64,000 nucleotides of DNA. It comes from Bacillus sp. UNC438CL73TsuS30 (GTDB taxonomy: Bacteria > Bacillota > Bacilli > Bacillales > Cytobacillaceae). The notes under the pieces are model-generated. The model searched no databases. It was given only the letters and a program-made list of their open reading frames with translations, and was not told the DNA's origin. The stretch spans positions 261,653 through 325,652 of the forward strand of contig NZ_AXVA01000005.1 in NCBI RefSeq assembly GCF_000482325.1, read 5' to 3'. Below are positions 1 through 8,795 of this stretch, piece after piece (within the stretch, counting starts at the first letter, position 1; every line of letters starts with the position of its first letter). A program made the position numbers and the translations under genes.

Positions 1-1
1 A

Positions 2-403
2 ATGGAGATGAGGTTGCCTGACCCAAATTACTCGCATTATTCAACAACAAACCCAGAGAGGGTAAAACTTCCGGATGTCCGGATCTTAAAAGAACGGATG
101 ATGGAACGAGTCGGGATTGTCCGTAATGAACTCGATTTGAAAAAACAAAAAGATTGGCTGAATCAATGGGAAACGGTTGATCAATTAGACTCATACAGCA
201 TGGAAGACATAAACAAAATGTTTATGCTGACGATTGCAAAACTCATCACGGACTCGGCATTAAGAAGAACGGAAAGCCGCGGCGGTCACTACCGAAGTGA
301 TTACCCTTATGAGGATGAAATAAATTGGTTAAAGAAATCAATCATTCAAAAACGGGAAGTGGAGAAGAAAAATGAACATATTGAAACTGCGGTCGCAACT
401 TGA
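2..403 (+). CDS. nadB: L-aspartate oxidase NadB, C-terminal part (5' end outside window)
   Basis: This is the last 133 residues of L-aspartate oxidase, the FAD enzyme that oxidises aspartate to iminoaspartate in the first step of de novo NAD synthesis. The piece matches the helical C-terminal domain of the succinate dehydrogenase/NadB flavoprotein family, including the conserved RRTESRGGHYRSDYP stretch near residues 88-102. The FAD-binding part lies upstream of the window. The gene overlaps nadC by 32 bases, which implies co-transcription and coupled translation. The family call rests on this C-terminal motif and on the nadC-nadA neighbours. Confidence 0.93.
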   Translation: MEMRLPDPNYSHYSTTNPERVKLPDVRILKERMMERVGIVRNELDLKKQKDWLNQWETVDQLDSYSMEDINKMFMLTIAKLITDSALRRTESRGGHYRSDYPYEDEINWLKKSIIQKREVEKKNEHIETAVAT

Positions 404-1208
404 ACAATTTTTTATAGAAGATATTGGAGAACAGGACATCACAACCGATTTAATTTTTCCGAACGATACCAATGGGGAAATTGTCTTCTTATCAAAAGAT
501 AACGGAATTTTTTGCGGAGAAGAAATCATCCGAACCGGCTTTCAGGTATTAAACCCGCAACTCACGACTCAAGTTTTTGTAAGGGATGGCGAGGCCATTG
601 AAAAAGGGCAGCAGCTCGCAACTGTCACCGGAAAAATTGCAGACCTATTAAAAGGGGAGAGGGTTGTTCTAAATTTGCTCCAGCGGATGAGTGGAATTGC
701 CACCTTAACAAAGAATGCAGTCACAACACTGGGCAGCACTCATACAAAACTATGTGACACAAGAAAAACAACACCGGGACTTAGAATGTTTGAAAAATAT
801 GCGGTTCGCTGTGGCGGCGGCTACAATCACCGCTATGGATTATACGACGGAATCATGATCAAAGATAACCATATTTCCTTTGCAGGCTCGATCACAAAGG
901 CTGTTGAAGTAGCAAGAGAAAAAGCCGGTCATATGGTAAAAATCGAAGTCGAGGTAGAAACGGAAGAACAGGTAATCGAAGCGGTAAATGCTAAGGCGGA
1001 TATCATTATGTTTGATAACCGTACACCTGAAGAAATCAAGGAATTAATTAAATTGGTACCGCCTGGAATCATCACCGAAGCTTCCGGTGGAATTCAATTA
1101 AGTAACCTGGCATCCTATCAGGATACTGGTGTGGATTATATTTCTTTGGGCTTTTTAACCCATTCGTATAAAGCGCTTGATATCAGTGTAAAAGTAAAAT
1201 GGAATTAA
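372..1208 (+). CDS. nadC: Nicotinate-nucleotide pyrophosphorylase (quinolinate phosphoribosyltransferase)
   Basis: NadC converts quinolinate and PRPP to nicotinate mononucleotide, CO2 and pyrophosphate. The 278 residues are normal for the family. Conserved segments are visible: the acidic N-terminal region [10 protein letters not shown], the PRPP/quinolinate site TRKTTPGLR (about residues 136-144), and KDNH near residue 165. The ATG lies inside the end of nadB and has the purine-rich GGAGAAGAAA just before it. nadA follows 13 bases downstream, giving nadB-nadC-nadA in the order of the enzymes known from B. subtilis. Nothing is unusual in the sequence. Confidence 0.97.
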   Translation: MNILKLRSQLEQFFIEDIGEQDITTDLIFPNDTNGEIVFLSKDNGIFCGEEIIRTGFQVLNPQLTTQVFVRDGEAIEKGQQLATVTGKIADLLKGERVVLNLLQRMSGIATLTKNAVTTLGSTHTKLCDTRKTTPGLRMFEKYAVRCGGGYNHRYGLYDGIMIKDNHISFAGSITKAVEVAREKAGHMVKIEVEVETEEQVIEAVNAKADIIMFDNRTPEEIKELIKLVPPGIITEASGGIQLSNLASYQDTGVDYISLGFLTHSYKALDISVKVKWN

Positions 1209-1221
1209 GGGGTGGAAGAAG

Positions 1222-2325
1222 ATGAGCATTCTAGCAGCCTTACAAAAAAACCGAATGATACCGGAGATCTATAAACAAATGTCAAGAGAAGCATTGGAAG
1301 AGCGGGTACGGGAAGTAAAAAATAGACTTGGGTCAAAACTGTTTATCCCAGGACATCATTATCAAAAGGATGAGGTTATTCAGTTTGCTGATGCCACTGG
1401 AGATTCCTTAAAGCTGGCGCAGCTCTCGGCTGAAAATAAGGAAGCAGAGTTTATTGTATTTTGCGGAGTCCATTTTATGGCGGAAACTGCCGATATTTTG
1501 ACAAGCGAGCAGCAAAAGGTACTTTTACCGGATATGCGTGCCGGCTGTTCGATGGCGGATATGGCGGATCTTCAGCAAACGGAACGTGCCTGGGATATGC
1601 TTAAAGAAATGTTTGGAGACACAATTCTTCCATTAACTTATGTAAATTCAACGGCAGCAATCAAATCCTTTGTTGGGGCACATGGCGGGGCAACCGTTAC
1701 CTCTTCGAATGCACATACTATGGTAAAATGGGCATTCACCCAAAAGGAACGGATTCTTTTCCTTCCAGACCAGCATCTAGGGAGAAATACGGCTGTCGAT
1801 TTAGGTGTCGGCTTGGACGAAATGGCTGTTTGGAACCCCATCACAAACACGTTGGAATATGATGGTGATTTTTCAACGATTAAGGTCATTCTATGGAAAG
1901 GTCATTGTTCTGTCCATGAGAATTTCACAGTTCAAAATGTTATTGATGTAAGGTACCAACATCCAAAAATGAAGATTATTGTTCATCCGGAATGCCGAAG
2001 AGAAGTTGTGGAACTATCAGATATGGCCGGATCGACAAGTTATATAATCAAAGCTATTGAAAATGCAGAACCTGGAAGCGAATGGGCAATTGGGACGGAA
2101 ATGAATCTTGTAAACCGAATTATTCATGACCATCCGGATAAAAAAATAATTTCGCTTAATCCTCATATGTGTCCGTGTCTTACAATGAATCGGATTGATT
2201 TGCCACATTTAGTCTGGAGCCTTGATACCTTAGAGGATGCATCTAATCATAATCTTATTAAGGTGGATGCAGAAATTGCCGAGAATGCAAAATTAGCTTT
2301 AGAAAGAATGCTAGCAAATTCATAA
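1222..2325 (+). CDS. nadA: Quinolinate synthase NadA
   Basis: NadA condenses iminoaspartate with dihydroxyacetone phosphate to quinolinate, using an oxygen-sensitive [4Fe-4S] cluster. The 367-residue protein is of the longer Bacillus-type class. Candidate cluster cysteines are seen in [20 protein letters not shown] and HMCPCLTM, and GHHYQKDEV is the conserved N-terminal substrate region. GGGGTGGAAGAAG precedes the ATG. The gene ends the NAD operon, and a hairpin plus T-run follows it. Control by a NadR-type repressor is known in B. subtilis, but the operon promoter is outside this window. Confidence 0.97.
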   Translation: MSILAALQKNRMIPEIYKQMSREALEERVREVKNRLGSKLFIPGHHYQKDEVIQFADATGDSLKLAQLSAENKEAEFIVFCGVHFMAETADILTSEQQKVLLPDMRAGCSMADMADLQQTERAWDMLKEMFGDTILPLTYVNSTAAIKSFVGAHGGATVTSSNAHTMVKWAFTQKERILFLPDQHLGRNTAVDLGVGLDEMAVWNPITNTLEYDGDFSTIKVILWKGHCSVHENFTVQNVIDVRYQHPKMKIIVHPECRREVVELSDMAGSTSYIIKAIENAEPGSEWAIGTEMNLVNRIIHDHPDKKIISLNPHMCPCLTMNRIDLPHLVWSLDTLEDASNHNLIKVDAEIAENAKLALERMLANS

Positions 2326-2336
2326 ATAACAGTTAA

Positions 2337-2370
2337 AAGGGATGCATTTTTAAAATGTATCTCTTTTTTT
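2337..2370 (+). terminator. Rho-independent terminator after nadBCA
   Basis: The arms AGGGATGCATTT and AAATGTATCTCT pair, with two G-U pairs, and are followed by a run of seven T. It closes the nadB-nadC-nadA transcript. Confidence 0.8.
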
Positions 2371-2384
2371 ATATAGAAGAAGAT

Positions 2385-2489
2385 TTTATCAGCGGATTGA
2401 AGAGATTTATCAGCGAATCAAGCCACTTTATCAGCGAATTGTAGAGATTTATCAGCGAATCGAGCCACTTTATCAGCGAATCGAAAAAA
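2385..2489. repeat. Five 21-bp tandem units, TTTATCAGCGAAT type
   Basis: Five contiguous units start at 2385, 2406, 2427, 2448 and 2469, each beginning TTTATCAGCG and ending in an alternating tail (GAGA or CCAC types). There are no spacers and no open reading frame. The same core, ATCAGCGAA, recurs with the same 21-base spacing at 6780-6863. The function is unknown. Confidence 0.85.
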
Positions 2490-2580
2490 TCGATCAAATC
2501 AACATCTATAAAAATAATTCATCAGGGTCCAATTCATATTTTTCCAAAAAAAAGCATATGTTTTTGTGAAGAATAATAGC

Positions 2581-2606
2581 ACTTTGCCCATTTCCACATA
2601 GACTAT
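2581..2606 (+). promoter_or_regulatory. Candidate mother-cell promoter for safA
   Basis: CATAGACTAT at 2597-2606 fits the sigma-K -10 pattern CATAnnnTA and resembles the sigma-E -10 CATACAnT. An AC at 2581 could be part of the -35 element, although its spacing (14 bases) is shorter than usual. safA is a mother-cell gene in B. subtilis. The call is a motif match only. Confidence 0.4.
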
Positions 2607-2635
2607 ATGGACTTATGCATAGGAGGGAAATCAGA

Positions 2636-4291
2636 GTGAAGATCCATATCGTACAGAAAGGGGATACTCTTTGGAAGATCGCCAAGAAGTACGGCGTGAA
2701 TTTTGAAGAGCTGAAAAAGATGAATTCCCAGCTCAGCAACCCTGATATGATTATGCCCGGTATGAAAGTGAAAGTCCCGACAACAGGGGGAATGGTAAAG
2801 AAAGAAGCACCTGTAGGGAAACCGGAAGCTGCCATCAATTTAGGAGCTAAGAAGGAAATGCCGCTTGTTGAACACCCATTTGCCAAGGAAAAGCCTATTG
2901 TGAAAGAAATGCCAGTGAAAGAAATGCCAATTAAAGAAATGCCGATTAAGGAAGTTCCAATAAAAGAACAGCCAATCATTAAGGAAGCACCAAAAGTACC
3001 TTATACTCCAAAAATGCCTCTCCCAGTTGTCCCAGAAATCGATATTAATAATTATTATATGACAAACATGACAAATATGACGGTAAAACCGGAGCTGCCG
3101 CCAAAACCGGCAAATATTTTACCTGAAATAAAGGAAGTACCGAAAAAAGAAGTACCTGTACCTCCACCTGTGGAGGCACCAGTTGAGCAGCCATGTGTTC
3201 CGATCACACCTGTAATGCCGGGACCAGGATTCTGTCCGCCAATGGAATACTACCCACAGCCATATATGATGCCGTATTCTCATGGTGGCGGCTACCCGGG
3301 TATGCAAGGCGGCTATCCAGGTATGGCAGGGGGGTATCCAGGAAATCCGGGAGCTTATCCAGGAGCACCTGGAGCAGGAGCCTATCCGGGCGCTTTCCCA
3401 GTACCTGGTATGGCACCAACTGTTGCAGGAGCATCCTTTGCACCGCATTTTGCTGATGAATCCTCATCCTTTATGCCGCAAATGCCGGTTATGAACCCGG
3501 GCTTTAATCCGGGTGCAGTGATGGGGGCACAAAATCCTGCCCAATACCCGGGAGGAGGTTACCCGCTTGCAGGACCCGCAGCGCCAACGGGTTATCCAGA
3601 TGGGTTTCCGGGAGCAGCAGGATACCCGGCTTCTCCGGCAGGATATCAAGGGGGCATACCTGCAGGATATGAAGGTTATCCGGGAGGAATGCCTGGAGGA
3701 TACCAAGGAGCACCTGCAGGATATGAGAGTTACCCGGGAGGAATGCCTGGAGGATACCAGGGAGCACCAGTAGGATATCCTGAGGGGTACCCAGGAGGAA
3801 TGCCGCCGGGATACCATGGAGGACCAGCGGGATATCCTGAGGGGTACCCAGGGGGAATGCAAGCCGGTTACCCGCAAGCCGCCGGATACCCAGGTGGGCC
3901 ACAGATGGGCTTTCTAGGAGAATATCCGACCGCACCGGGAGCTGTTAACCCCGCTACAGGAGGAACACCATACGGCCCAGGATCGCCTTATGGGCAAACC
4001 CCTTACGGTTACCCGCCAATGGGATCTGCTTTTGAATCACCGGAAATGACAGGAGCGGCAGGTGGATTTCCTGTCGGAACAGGAGCAGGAGGGGATTGTG
4101 GATGCGGCGGACCAGCTAAGGGAGCAGTTTCAAATTTCGTCCCAACTACTCCACCTATCTATAGCGCACCCTATACTGGACCAGTCAATGTCGCGCAACC
4201 ACCGTATATGAACCCTTATGGGATTGGACCAGAAGGAGCAGGTGCCTACGGGATGCCCCGTTTTGATGATGAGAGCAATGGCGAGAACTAA
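2636..4291 (+). CDS. safA: Spore coat assembly protein SafA with LysM domain and long Gly-Tyr-Pro repeats
   Basis: SafA is a mother-cell morphogenetic protein that anchors the inner coat to the cortex. The N-terminal 50 residues are a LysM domain (HIVQKGDTLWKIAKKYGV to GMKVKVP) closely resembling B. subtilis SafA. A proline/lysine linker follows with repeats of the KEMPI type. About 300 residues of Gly-Tyr-Pro-rich sequence come next, including imperfect 18-19-residue repeats (YPGGMPGGYQGAP type, DNA 3665-3860), then a CGCGGPAKG segment. The GTG start at 2636 is preferred because AGGAGGG lies 8 bases upstream; the ATG at 2615 precedes that site. At about 551 residues it is longer than the roughly 390-residue B. 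subtilis protein. The extra length is in the repeat region. Confidence 0.93.
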   Translation: MKIHIVQKGDTLWKIAKKYGVNFEELKKMNSQLSNPDMIMPGMKVKVPTTGGMVKKEAPVGKPEAAINLGAKKEMPLVEHPFAKEKPIVKEMPVKEMPIKEMPIKEVPIKEQPIIKEAPKVPYTPKMPLPVVPEIDINNYYMTNMTNMTVKPELPPKPANILPEIKEVPKKEVPVPPPVEAPVEQPCVPITPVMPGPGFCPPMEYYPQPYMMPYSHGGGYPGMQGGYPGMAGGYPGNPGAYPGAPGAGAYPGAFPVPGMAPTVAGASFAPHFADESSSFMPQMPVMNPGFNPGAVMGAQNPAQYPGGGYPLAGPAAPTGYPDGFPGAAGYPASPAGYQGGIPAGYEGYPGGMPGGYQGAPAGYESYPGGMPGGYQGAPVGYPEGYPGGMPPGYHGGPAGYPEGYPGGMQAGYPQAAGYPGGPQMGFLGEYPTAPGAVNPATGGTPYGPGSPYGQTPYGYPPMGSAFESPEMTGAAGGFPVGTGAGGDCGCGGPAKGAVSNFVPTTPPIYSAPYTGPVNVAQPPYMNPYGIGPEGAGAYGMPRFDDESNGEN

Positions 4292-5252
4292 CAAAATGGG
4301 AGACGATGCTTATTTGGATCGTCTCCTCTCTTATTTTCAATCAAAGTTCCATGAAAAAATTAAGCAATTTGTTCCTATTCGAAAGAAAGTCTTTTACGTA
4401 AAAACGAAAAAAAATATTTATATCATCAAAGGTTATCGTTCAAATAGAAGACTGAAGCTACAGGAAACCTTTGCAACAACTTTAAAAAATGAGGGCTTTA
4501 GCAAAACGTATCTGTTTGTCCAGCCTGTCAAAGAACCCCTTTATTTTGAAGGGACTCATTATGGTGTGATCGAGTATATTGAGCCCCATAAAACGGCTTT
4601 TTCGTACAATTCGAAAGAAAACATTGTCGAGGGTTTAAAGTTGTTAGAAGAATTTCACAAAGTCACCGCAGCCTTCGAGACACGCTATCGGACTTTAATT
4701 TCAAAAGGCGACCTGATTGGGAAATTTCAGGAGCGTTCCGCTATTTTTATGAATAATCTTCCCATTTTAGAGTATTTTATCAACCAAACCTATCTTACTG
4801 AAATGTTAGAATGGGCAAACTGGGCCTTGGATGGGATTACCGCAAATCATACTTTTTTTGAAAAAGAACCTTTTGTCATCCTTCATGGGGATGTAGCGCA
4901 TCATAATTTCTTACGCGATGCCTCCGGGGCTTTAAATTTAATTGATTTTGATTTAATTCAAGTTGGTCCTGATGCCTTAGACTATTTACAATACGCTAAC
5001 AGGATTTTGCCCTACTTGGACTGGTCCTTCGAGCGGCTTTATGAGTTTGATCCATTCCAAAAGTTTTTAAAGGAAAAAGCCTTTTTATATGCATTGGCAT
5101 ACCCATCCGATATTTTTCGTGAATGGAACCGTTTAATCAGAGAAAATTCTCATACAAAACCTTCAAAGACAAAGTATGTGATGGAATTGACGATCAACCA
5201 ATTTCATTTACGAAGAAAGTTTTTCAACGAGCTGAAAAAAATGGTCAAATAA
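4278..5252 (+). CDS. Phosphotransferase (aminoglycoside phosphotransferase/CotS-like fold) family protein
   Basis: The protein has the small-molecule kinase-like fold of the APH family, to which the spore coat proteins CotS, CotI and YutH belong. Visible motifs are the catalytic-loop HGDVAHHNF (near residue 200) and the metal-binding DFDLIQVGP about 20 residues later. The start is uncertain: ATG at 4278, just inside the safA end, or ATG at 4296 just after the safA stop; neither has a strong ribosome-binding site, so translation coupled to safA is likely. It sits between safA and a CoxA-like lipoprotein gene, which suggests a spore role. The substrate is unknown and an inactive kinase fold is possible. 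Confidence 0.8.
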   Translation: MARTNKMGDDAYLDRLLSYFQSKFHEKIKQFVPIRKKVFYVKTKKNIYIIKGYRSNRRLKLQETFATTLKNEGFSKTYLFVQPVKEPLYFEGTHYGVIEYIEPHKTAFSYNSKENIVEGLKLLEEFHKVTAAFETRYRTLISKGDLIGKFQERSAIFMNNLPILEYFINQTYLTEMLEWANWALDGITANHTFFEKEPFVILHGDVAHHNFLRDASGALNLIDFDLIQVGPDALDYLQYANRILPYLDWSFERLYEFDPFQKFLKEKAFLYALAYPSDIFREWNRLIRENSHTKPSKTKYVMELTINQFHLRRKFFNELKKMVK

Positions 5253-5301
5253 GATGCTTCCGCTTTCTGGCAGAATGAAAATCCCTTCTGAGAACAACCT
5301 A

Positions 5302-5345
5302 AGAATGAGCATTTTTTCTATGCTCATGATGTTCTTCGAGGGGGT
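5302..5345 (+). other. Hairpin just upstream of the lipoprotein start
   Basis: ATGAGCAT and ATGCTCAT form a perfect 8-bp stem around a T-rich loop. Outer bases GAGAAC and GTTCTTC may extend it. No T-run follows, so it is not a clear terminator. It lies directly before the GAGGGGG ribosome-binding site of the next gene and may influence its translation. Confidence 0.4.
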
Positions 5346-5352
5346 TTTTCGC

Positions 5353-6048
5353 TTGAACAAGAAACCGTGGATGATTCCTCTTTCTGCCCTGTGTATCATG
5401 GGGCTGGCAGGTTGTGCAAATTCAGATCGAGCTGGTGTAAATAACAACAATGATAATAACGTAGCAAGCCCGATGGGGTATTACTCAAATGAAAAACATC
5501 CAAATAATAACAATGGGTTTCTTATCGATAACGACGGACCACTGACCGAAATGATGGATCATACGCTAGGGGACGAGGGGAATTACCAAAGGGATCAACG
5601 GAGACAGCTGCTCCAGACAAGGGATGAAAATGGAAACCCTCCGAATCCAACCAAGCCTCTTGCGAACCATGATCATAATTTTTTCATGAAAGACAATCGA
5701 TTTAGTACGGGAGATGTGAATTACCACAATCACTTAAATGTGAAGTACAGTGGCAATGATGCTGCACATGATTCAGCAACGCTTGGAAGAATTACCAATC
5801 AGATCAAGCAACAGGCCGAATCGGTGAACAACGTCCAAAATGTTCATTCTGTAATCTATGGTAATTCGGTCTTGATTTCGATTGATTTAGTTGATCATAG
5901 CCGATCAGCCGAAACGAAAAAAGCGGTTCAAGATGCTGTAAAACCATATGTGAACGGTAAAAAGGTCTCGGTCATCACCGATGAAGGAACGATTAGTCGC
6001 GATCGTAACACGACAAATGAACTCCTTGAAGGTAAACAAATACCTTAA
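5353..6048 (+). CDS. coxA: Sporulation lipoprotein, YhcN/YlaJ family, CoxA-like
   Basis: The predicted 231-residue protein starts with a lipoprotein signal peptide (KK, hydrophobic core, lipobox LAGC with Cys near residue 21), then an Asn/Asp-rich linker. The C-terminal half (from about residue 130) fits the YhcN/YlaJ domain found in spore lipoproteins. In B. subtilis the gene after safA encodes the spore cortex lipoprotein CoxA (YrbB) of this family, so orthology is inferred from position and family. The TTG at 5353 is chosen because GAGGGGG lies 8 bases upstream and it puts the signal peptide at the N-terminus; upstream codons would add 33 non-signal residues. Confidence 0.8.
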   Translation: MNKKPWMIPLSALCIMGLAGCANSDRAGVNNNNDNNVASPMGYYSNEKHPNNNNGFLIDNDGPLTEMMDHTLGDEGNYQRDQRRQLLQTRDENGNPPNPTKPLANHDHNFFMKDNRFSTGDVNYHNHLNVKYSGNDAAHDSATLGRITNQIKQQAESVNNVQNVHSVIYGNSVLISIDLVDHSRSAETKKAVQDAVKPYVNGKKVSVITDEGTISRDRNTTNELLEGKQIP

Positions 6049-6050
6049 TG

Positions 6051-6090
6051 AAAAAGGGTAAAGCTACGGCTTTACCCTTTTTATTTTTTA
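6051..6090 (+). terminator. Rho-independent terminator after the CoxA-like gene
   Basis: The arms AAAAAGGGTAAAGC and GCTTTACCCTTTTT form a strong stem with a 3-4-base loop, followed by a T-rich tail. Confidence 0.9.
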
Positions 6091-6153
6091 AGGATAAAAA
6101 GGCAAAAAAAGGCTAAACTAGGACTGAATGAATAAAAAGAAGAGGTGATTTGC

Positions 6154-6693
6154 ATGAAGTTCAAATGGATGGTAATGGCTGGTTTTCTCGCTATTATTTT
6201 GGGAATGGCCCCTGGTATGGACATGACAGGATCCGCCGCACAACAAGATCGCCATCTTGAACAGCAAAAGACGGTGCCTCTGAAATTACAGGTTACATTA
6301 CAAAGGGTTTATTTGGATGGCGAGCTAAGCGAGGAAGTAGTTCAGGAAATAAGCTGGTCCCCTGAAAATTTTTGGACGAAATACGATCAATGGCAGCTGA
6401 TTACAAGAGATGGAGAAAATTTGGTTTTTCGTAAAAACGTAGACGATATTTCACCATTGCTAAAGGCAAACGGTTATTTCGGCATTACCAACGAAGGGGT
6501 ATTGACTATTTTTAACGGCAGACCGGGCCAATCTAGAATTATCCAATCTTTTTTTCAAATAGATATTAAGAAACTCGAAAGTAAAAAGCAGGAAGAGCTC
6601 CTGCATGGCATACCTATCAAAACAAAGGATCGTTACGTAGAAGTTTTAGAAACCTTTAAGCACTACTCGACAGAGGCAGCCTCAAAAAATTAA
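6154..6693 (+). CDS. bofC: Forespore checkpoint protein BofC
   Basis: BofC is a forespore protein secreted into the intermembrane space. It restrains the SpoIVB protease that triggers pro-sigma-K processing. The 179-residue product has an N-terminal signal segment (hydrophobic residues 5-25) and the typical BofC core LKLQVTLQRVYLDGELSEE. The length fits the family (about 170 residues). The ATG at 6154 follows AGAGGTGAT with normal spacing; an in-frame GTG at 6145 overlaps that site and is unlikely. sigK, the target of the same checkpoint, is in this window at 60.8 kb. Confidence 0.93.
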   Translation: MKFKWMVMAGFLAIILGMAPGMDMTGSAAQQDRHLEQQKTVPLKLQVTLQRVYLDGELSEEVVQEISWSPENFWTKYDQWQLITRDGENLVFRKNVDDISPLLKANGYFGITNEGVLTIFNGRPGQSRIIQSFFQIDIKKLESKKQEELLHGIPIKTKDRYVEVLETFKHYSTEAASKN

Positions 6694-6710
6694 TGATTTG
6701 AACATAAATT

Positions 6711-6744
6711 CAGACTGATGTCATTAAATCAGCCTGTTTTTTTT
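6711..6744 (+). terminator. Rho-independent terminator after bofC
   Basis: CAGACTGAT pairs with ATCAGCCTG (one mismatch) and is followed by eight T. Confidence 0.8.
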
Positions 6745-6779
6745 CGTGAAAATTAAGTTTTGTCATATTAAATGATTTC

Positions 6780-6863
6780 TATCAGCGAAACGAACCATCC
6801 AATTTGCGAAAAATCATTCCCATTCAGCGAAATGGAGCATTCTATCAGCGAAACCAAAATCCC
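6780..6863. repeat. Four 21-bp tandem units, TATCAGCGAAA type
   Basis: Units start at 6780, 6801, 6822 and 6843. The best-conserved part is ATCAGCGAAA; the second unit is degenerate (TTTGCGAAA). The array is a diverged relative of the one at 2385-2489 and lies between the bofC terminator and ruvA. Confidence 0.75.
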
Positions 6864-6949
6864 TGCAAAGGAAAACAGGTTAATTTCTTAAACACCCCTA
6901 AAATTTTATGTTAAAATGAAATTTAGTCCAACTTGGGGAGAGAAGATCA

Positions 6950-7564
6950 TTGTTTGAATTTATTAAGGGGACCGTTGAATTTGTCGGGCCAGAATATATC
7001 GTCATTGAGAATGGCGGAATCGGGTATCAAATATCAACCCCTAACCCGTTTATATACTCCGGCAAAATGGAAACGATGGTAACAGTATATACTTACCATT
7101 ACGTCCGTGAAGATATCATGGCCTTGTACGGCTTTACTACAAGGGAAGAAAAAAGACTTTTTACAAAATTATTAAATGTTTCCGGGATTGGACCTAAAGG
7201 GGCGCTTGCCATACTTGCCTCCGGTGAAGTGCAGCAGGTTGTTTCCGCCGTTGAAAATGAAGACGAAGGCTTTCTTGTTAAATTTCCGGGAGTCGGCAAA
7301 AAAACAGCGAGACAGATGATTCTTGATTTAAAAGGGAAATTACAGGATATTGTCCCCGATTACTTTCCAAATTTATTTAATGCCGACCAATTTGCGGCAC
7401 AGCAGGTACCGGCTGCCAACACCGCCTTGGAAGAAGCAATCCTTGCTCTTAAAGCCCTCGGCTATTCTGAAAAAGAAATCAAAAAGATTTCGCCGGAATT
7501 ACAAAAAGAAAAACTTTCAACAGACCAATACATTAAAAAAGCCTTGCAGCGGCTTTTAAAATAA
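6950..7564 (+). CDS. ruvA: Holliday junction DNA helicase subunit RuvA
   Basis: RuvA tetramers bind Holliday junctions and load RuvB for branch migration. The 204 residues cover the N-terminal OB domain ([23 protein letters not shown]), two helix-hairpin-helix motifs ([16 protein letters not shown] and [13 protein letters not shown]) and the C-terminal RuvB-binding domain ([17 protein letters not shown]). The start is TTG, with GGGGAGAG 7 bases upstream. ruvB follows after 11 bases, so the two are co-transcribed. Confidence 0.97.
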   Translation: MFEFIKGTVEFVGPEYIVIENGGIGYQISTPNPFIYSGKMETMVTVYTYHYVREDIMALYGFTTREEKRLFTKLLNVSGIGPKGALAILASGEVQQVVSAVENEDEGFLVKFPGVGKKTARQMILDLKGKLQDIVPDYFPNLFNADQFAAQQVPAANTALEEAILALKALGYSEKEIKKISPELQKEKLSTDQYIKKALQRLLK

Positions 7565-7575
7565 GGTGATGATTC

Positions 7576-8577
7576 ATGGAGGAAAGAATTATTTCGAGTG
7601 TTGCGGATCAGAGCGAAATAAGTTTGGAACAAAGTCTTCGGCCGCAAAATTTAAAGCAATATATCGGTCAGACCCAGGTAAAAGAAAATCTGGAGGTTTT
7701 TATTGAGGCAGCGAGACTCCGAAAAGAAACCCTTGATCACGTTCTCTTATACGGACCACCTGGTTTGGGGAAAACTACGCTTGCAGTCATTATCGCCAAT
7801 GAAATGGGCGTTAACATCCGGACTACTTCAGGGCCAGCAATCGAACGCCCGGGGGATTTAGCAGCCATCCTTACAGCTCTTGAACCGGGGGATGTGCTTT
7901 TTATTGATGAAATTCACCGGCTTCCGCGATCAATTGAAGAGGTGCTTTATCCGGCTATGGAAGATTTTTGCCTTGATATTGTTATCGGCAAAGGACCAAG
8001 TGCCCGTTCCGTCCGCCTCGATTTACCGCCTTTTACACTTGTCGGGGCGACCACAAGGGCTGGTTCATTATCCGCGCCTCTCCGGGACCGATTTGGAGTT
8101 TTAAGCCGTCTCGAGTATTATAAGGAAGACCAATTAAAAAACATTGTCCTTCGTACTGCAGAGTTATTCCAAACAGAGATTGACGAGCCGTCTGCGATGG
8201 AAATTGCAAGGCGGGCAAGAGGGACCCCGAGGATTGCCAACCGGCTGCTCAGAAGGGTTCGAGATTTTGCTCAGGTAAAAGGAAACGGGACGATTCATCT
8301 CACACTTGCCATGGAAGCCTTGGACCTACTACAGGTCGACCGGCTTGGACTTGACCATATTGACCATAAATTGCTGAAAGGGATAATAGAAAAATTCCGC
8401 GGCGGGCCTGTTGGTCTTGATACCATTGCTGCATCGATAGGGGAAGAGTCAGAAACAATTGAAGATGTGTATGAGCCCTATCTCTTGCAAATTGGTTTTT
8501 TACAAAGAACCCCCAGAGGAAGAGTTGTGACCCAGGCTGTATATGATCATTTTGGCATGGAGGTGCCTGAGAAGTGA
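7576..8577 (+). CDS. ruvB: Holliday junction branch migration ATPase RuvB
   Basis: RuvB is the hexameric AAA+ motor of branch migration. The 333-residue protein shows Walker [12 protein letters not shown] (about residues 58-68), Walker B DEIH, the sensor region GATTRAG, an arginine finger region SAPLRDRFG, and the C-terminal winged-helix domain ending near the RTPRGRVVT segment. AAGGTGATG precedes the ATG. The stop overlaps the GTG start of the next gene. Confidence 0.98.
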   Translation: MEERIISSVADQSEISLEQSLRPQNLKQYIGQTQVKENLEVFIEAARLRKETLDHVLLYGPPGLGKTTLAVIIANEMGVNIRTTSGPAIERPGDLAAILTALEPGDVLFIDEIHRLPRSIEEVLYPAMEDFCLDIVIGKGPSARSVRLDLPPFTLVGATTRAGSLSAPLRDRFGVLSRLEYYKEDQLKNIVLRTAELFQTEIDEPSAMEIARRARGTPRIANRLLRRVRDFAQVKGNGTIHLTLAMEALDLLQVDRLGLDHIDHKLLKGIIEKFRGGPVGLDTIAASIGEESETIEDVYEPYLLQIGFLQRTPRGRVVTQAVYDHFGMEVPEK

Positions 8578-8780
8578 CCGGTCTATCCAAAGCACTAATG
8601 ATTATCGGTGCGATTATTTTTATTATTGGTTTCCTTATGCCATATTTGCATTTGGGTAAGCTTCCGGGTGACATTGTCTTTAAAAAAGGGAATGCAACCT
8701 TCTTTTTCCCGATTGTTTCATCGATTATAGTAAGTATTGTCCTATCATTAATTTTTTACTTCATAGGAAGATTTCGATAA
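8574..8780 (+). CDS. DUF2905 family small membrane protein
   Basis: This 68-residue protein has two predicted membrane helices, about residues 5-25 and 45-65, joined by the conserved segment [21 protein letters not shown] typical of DUF2905 proteins. Its GTG start overlaps the ruvB stop by 4 bases, so translation is coupled. The family often sits between ruvB and queA in Firmicutes. No function is known to me. Confidence 0.88.
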   Translation: MTGLSKALMIIGAIIFIIGFLMPYLHLGKLPGDIVFKKGNATFFFPIVSSIIVSIVLSLIFYFIGRFR

Positions 8781-8795
8781 AAGGATGTAATAACA

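Noticed and set aside
3119..3935. Several ORFs antisense to or out of frame with safA
   Set aside because: The Gly/Pro-rich repeats of safA remove stops in other frames; none has its own ribosome-binding site.
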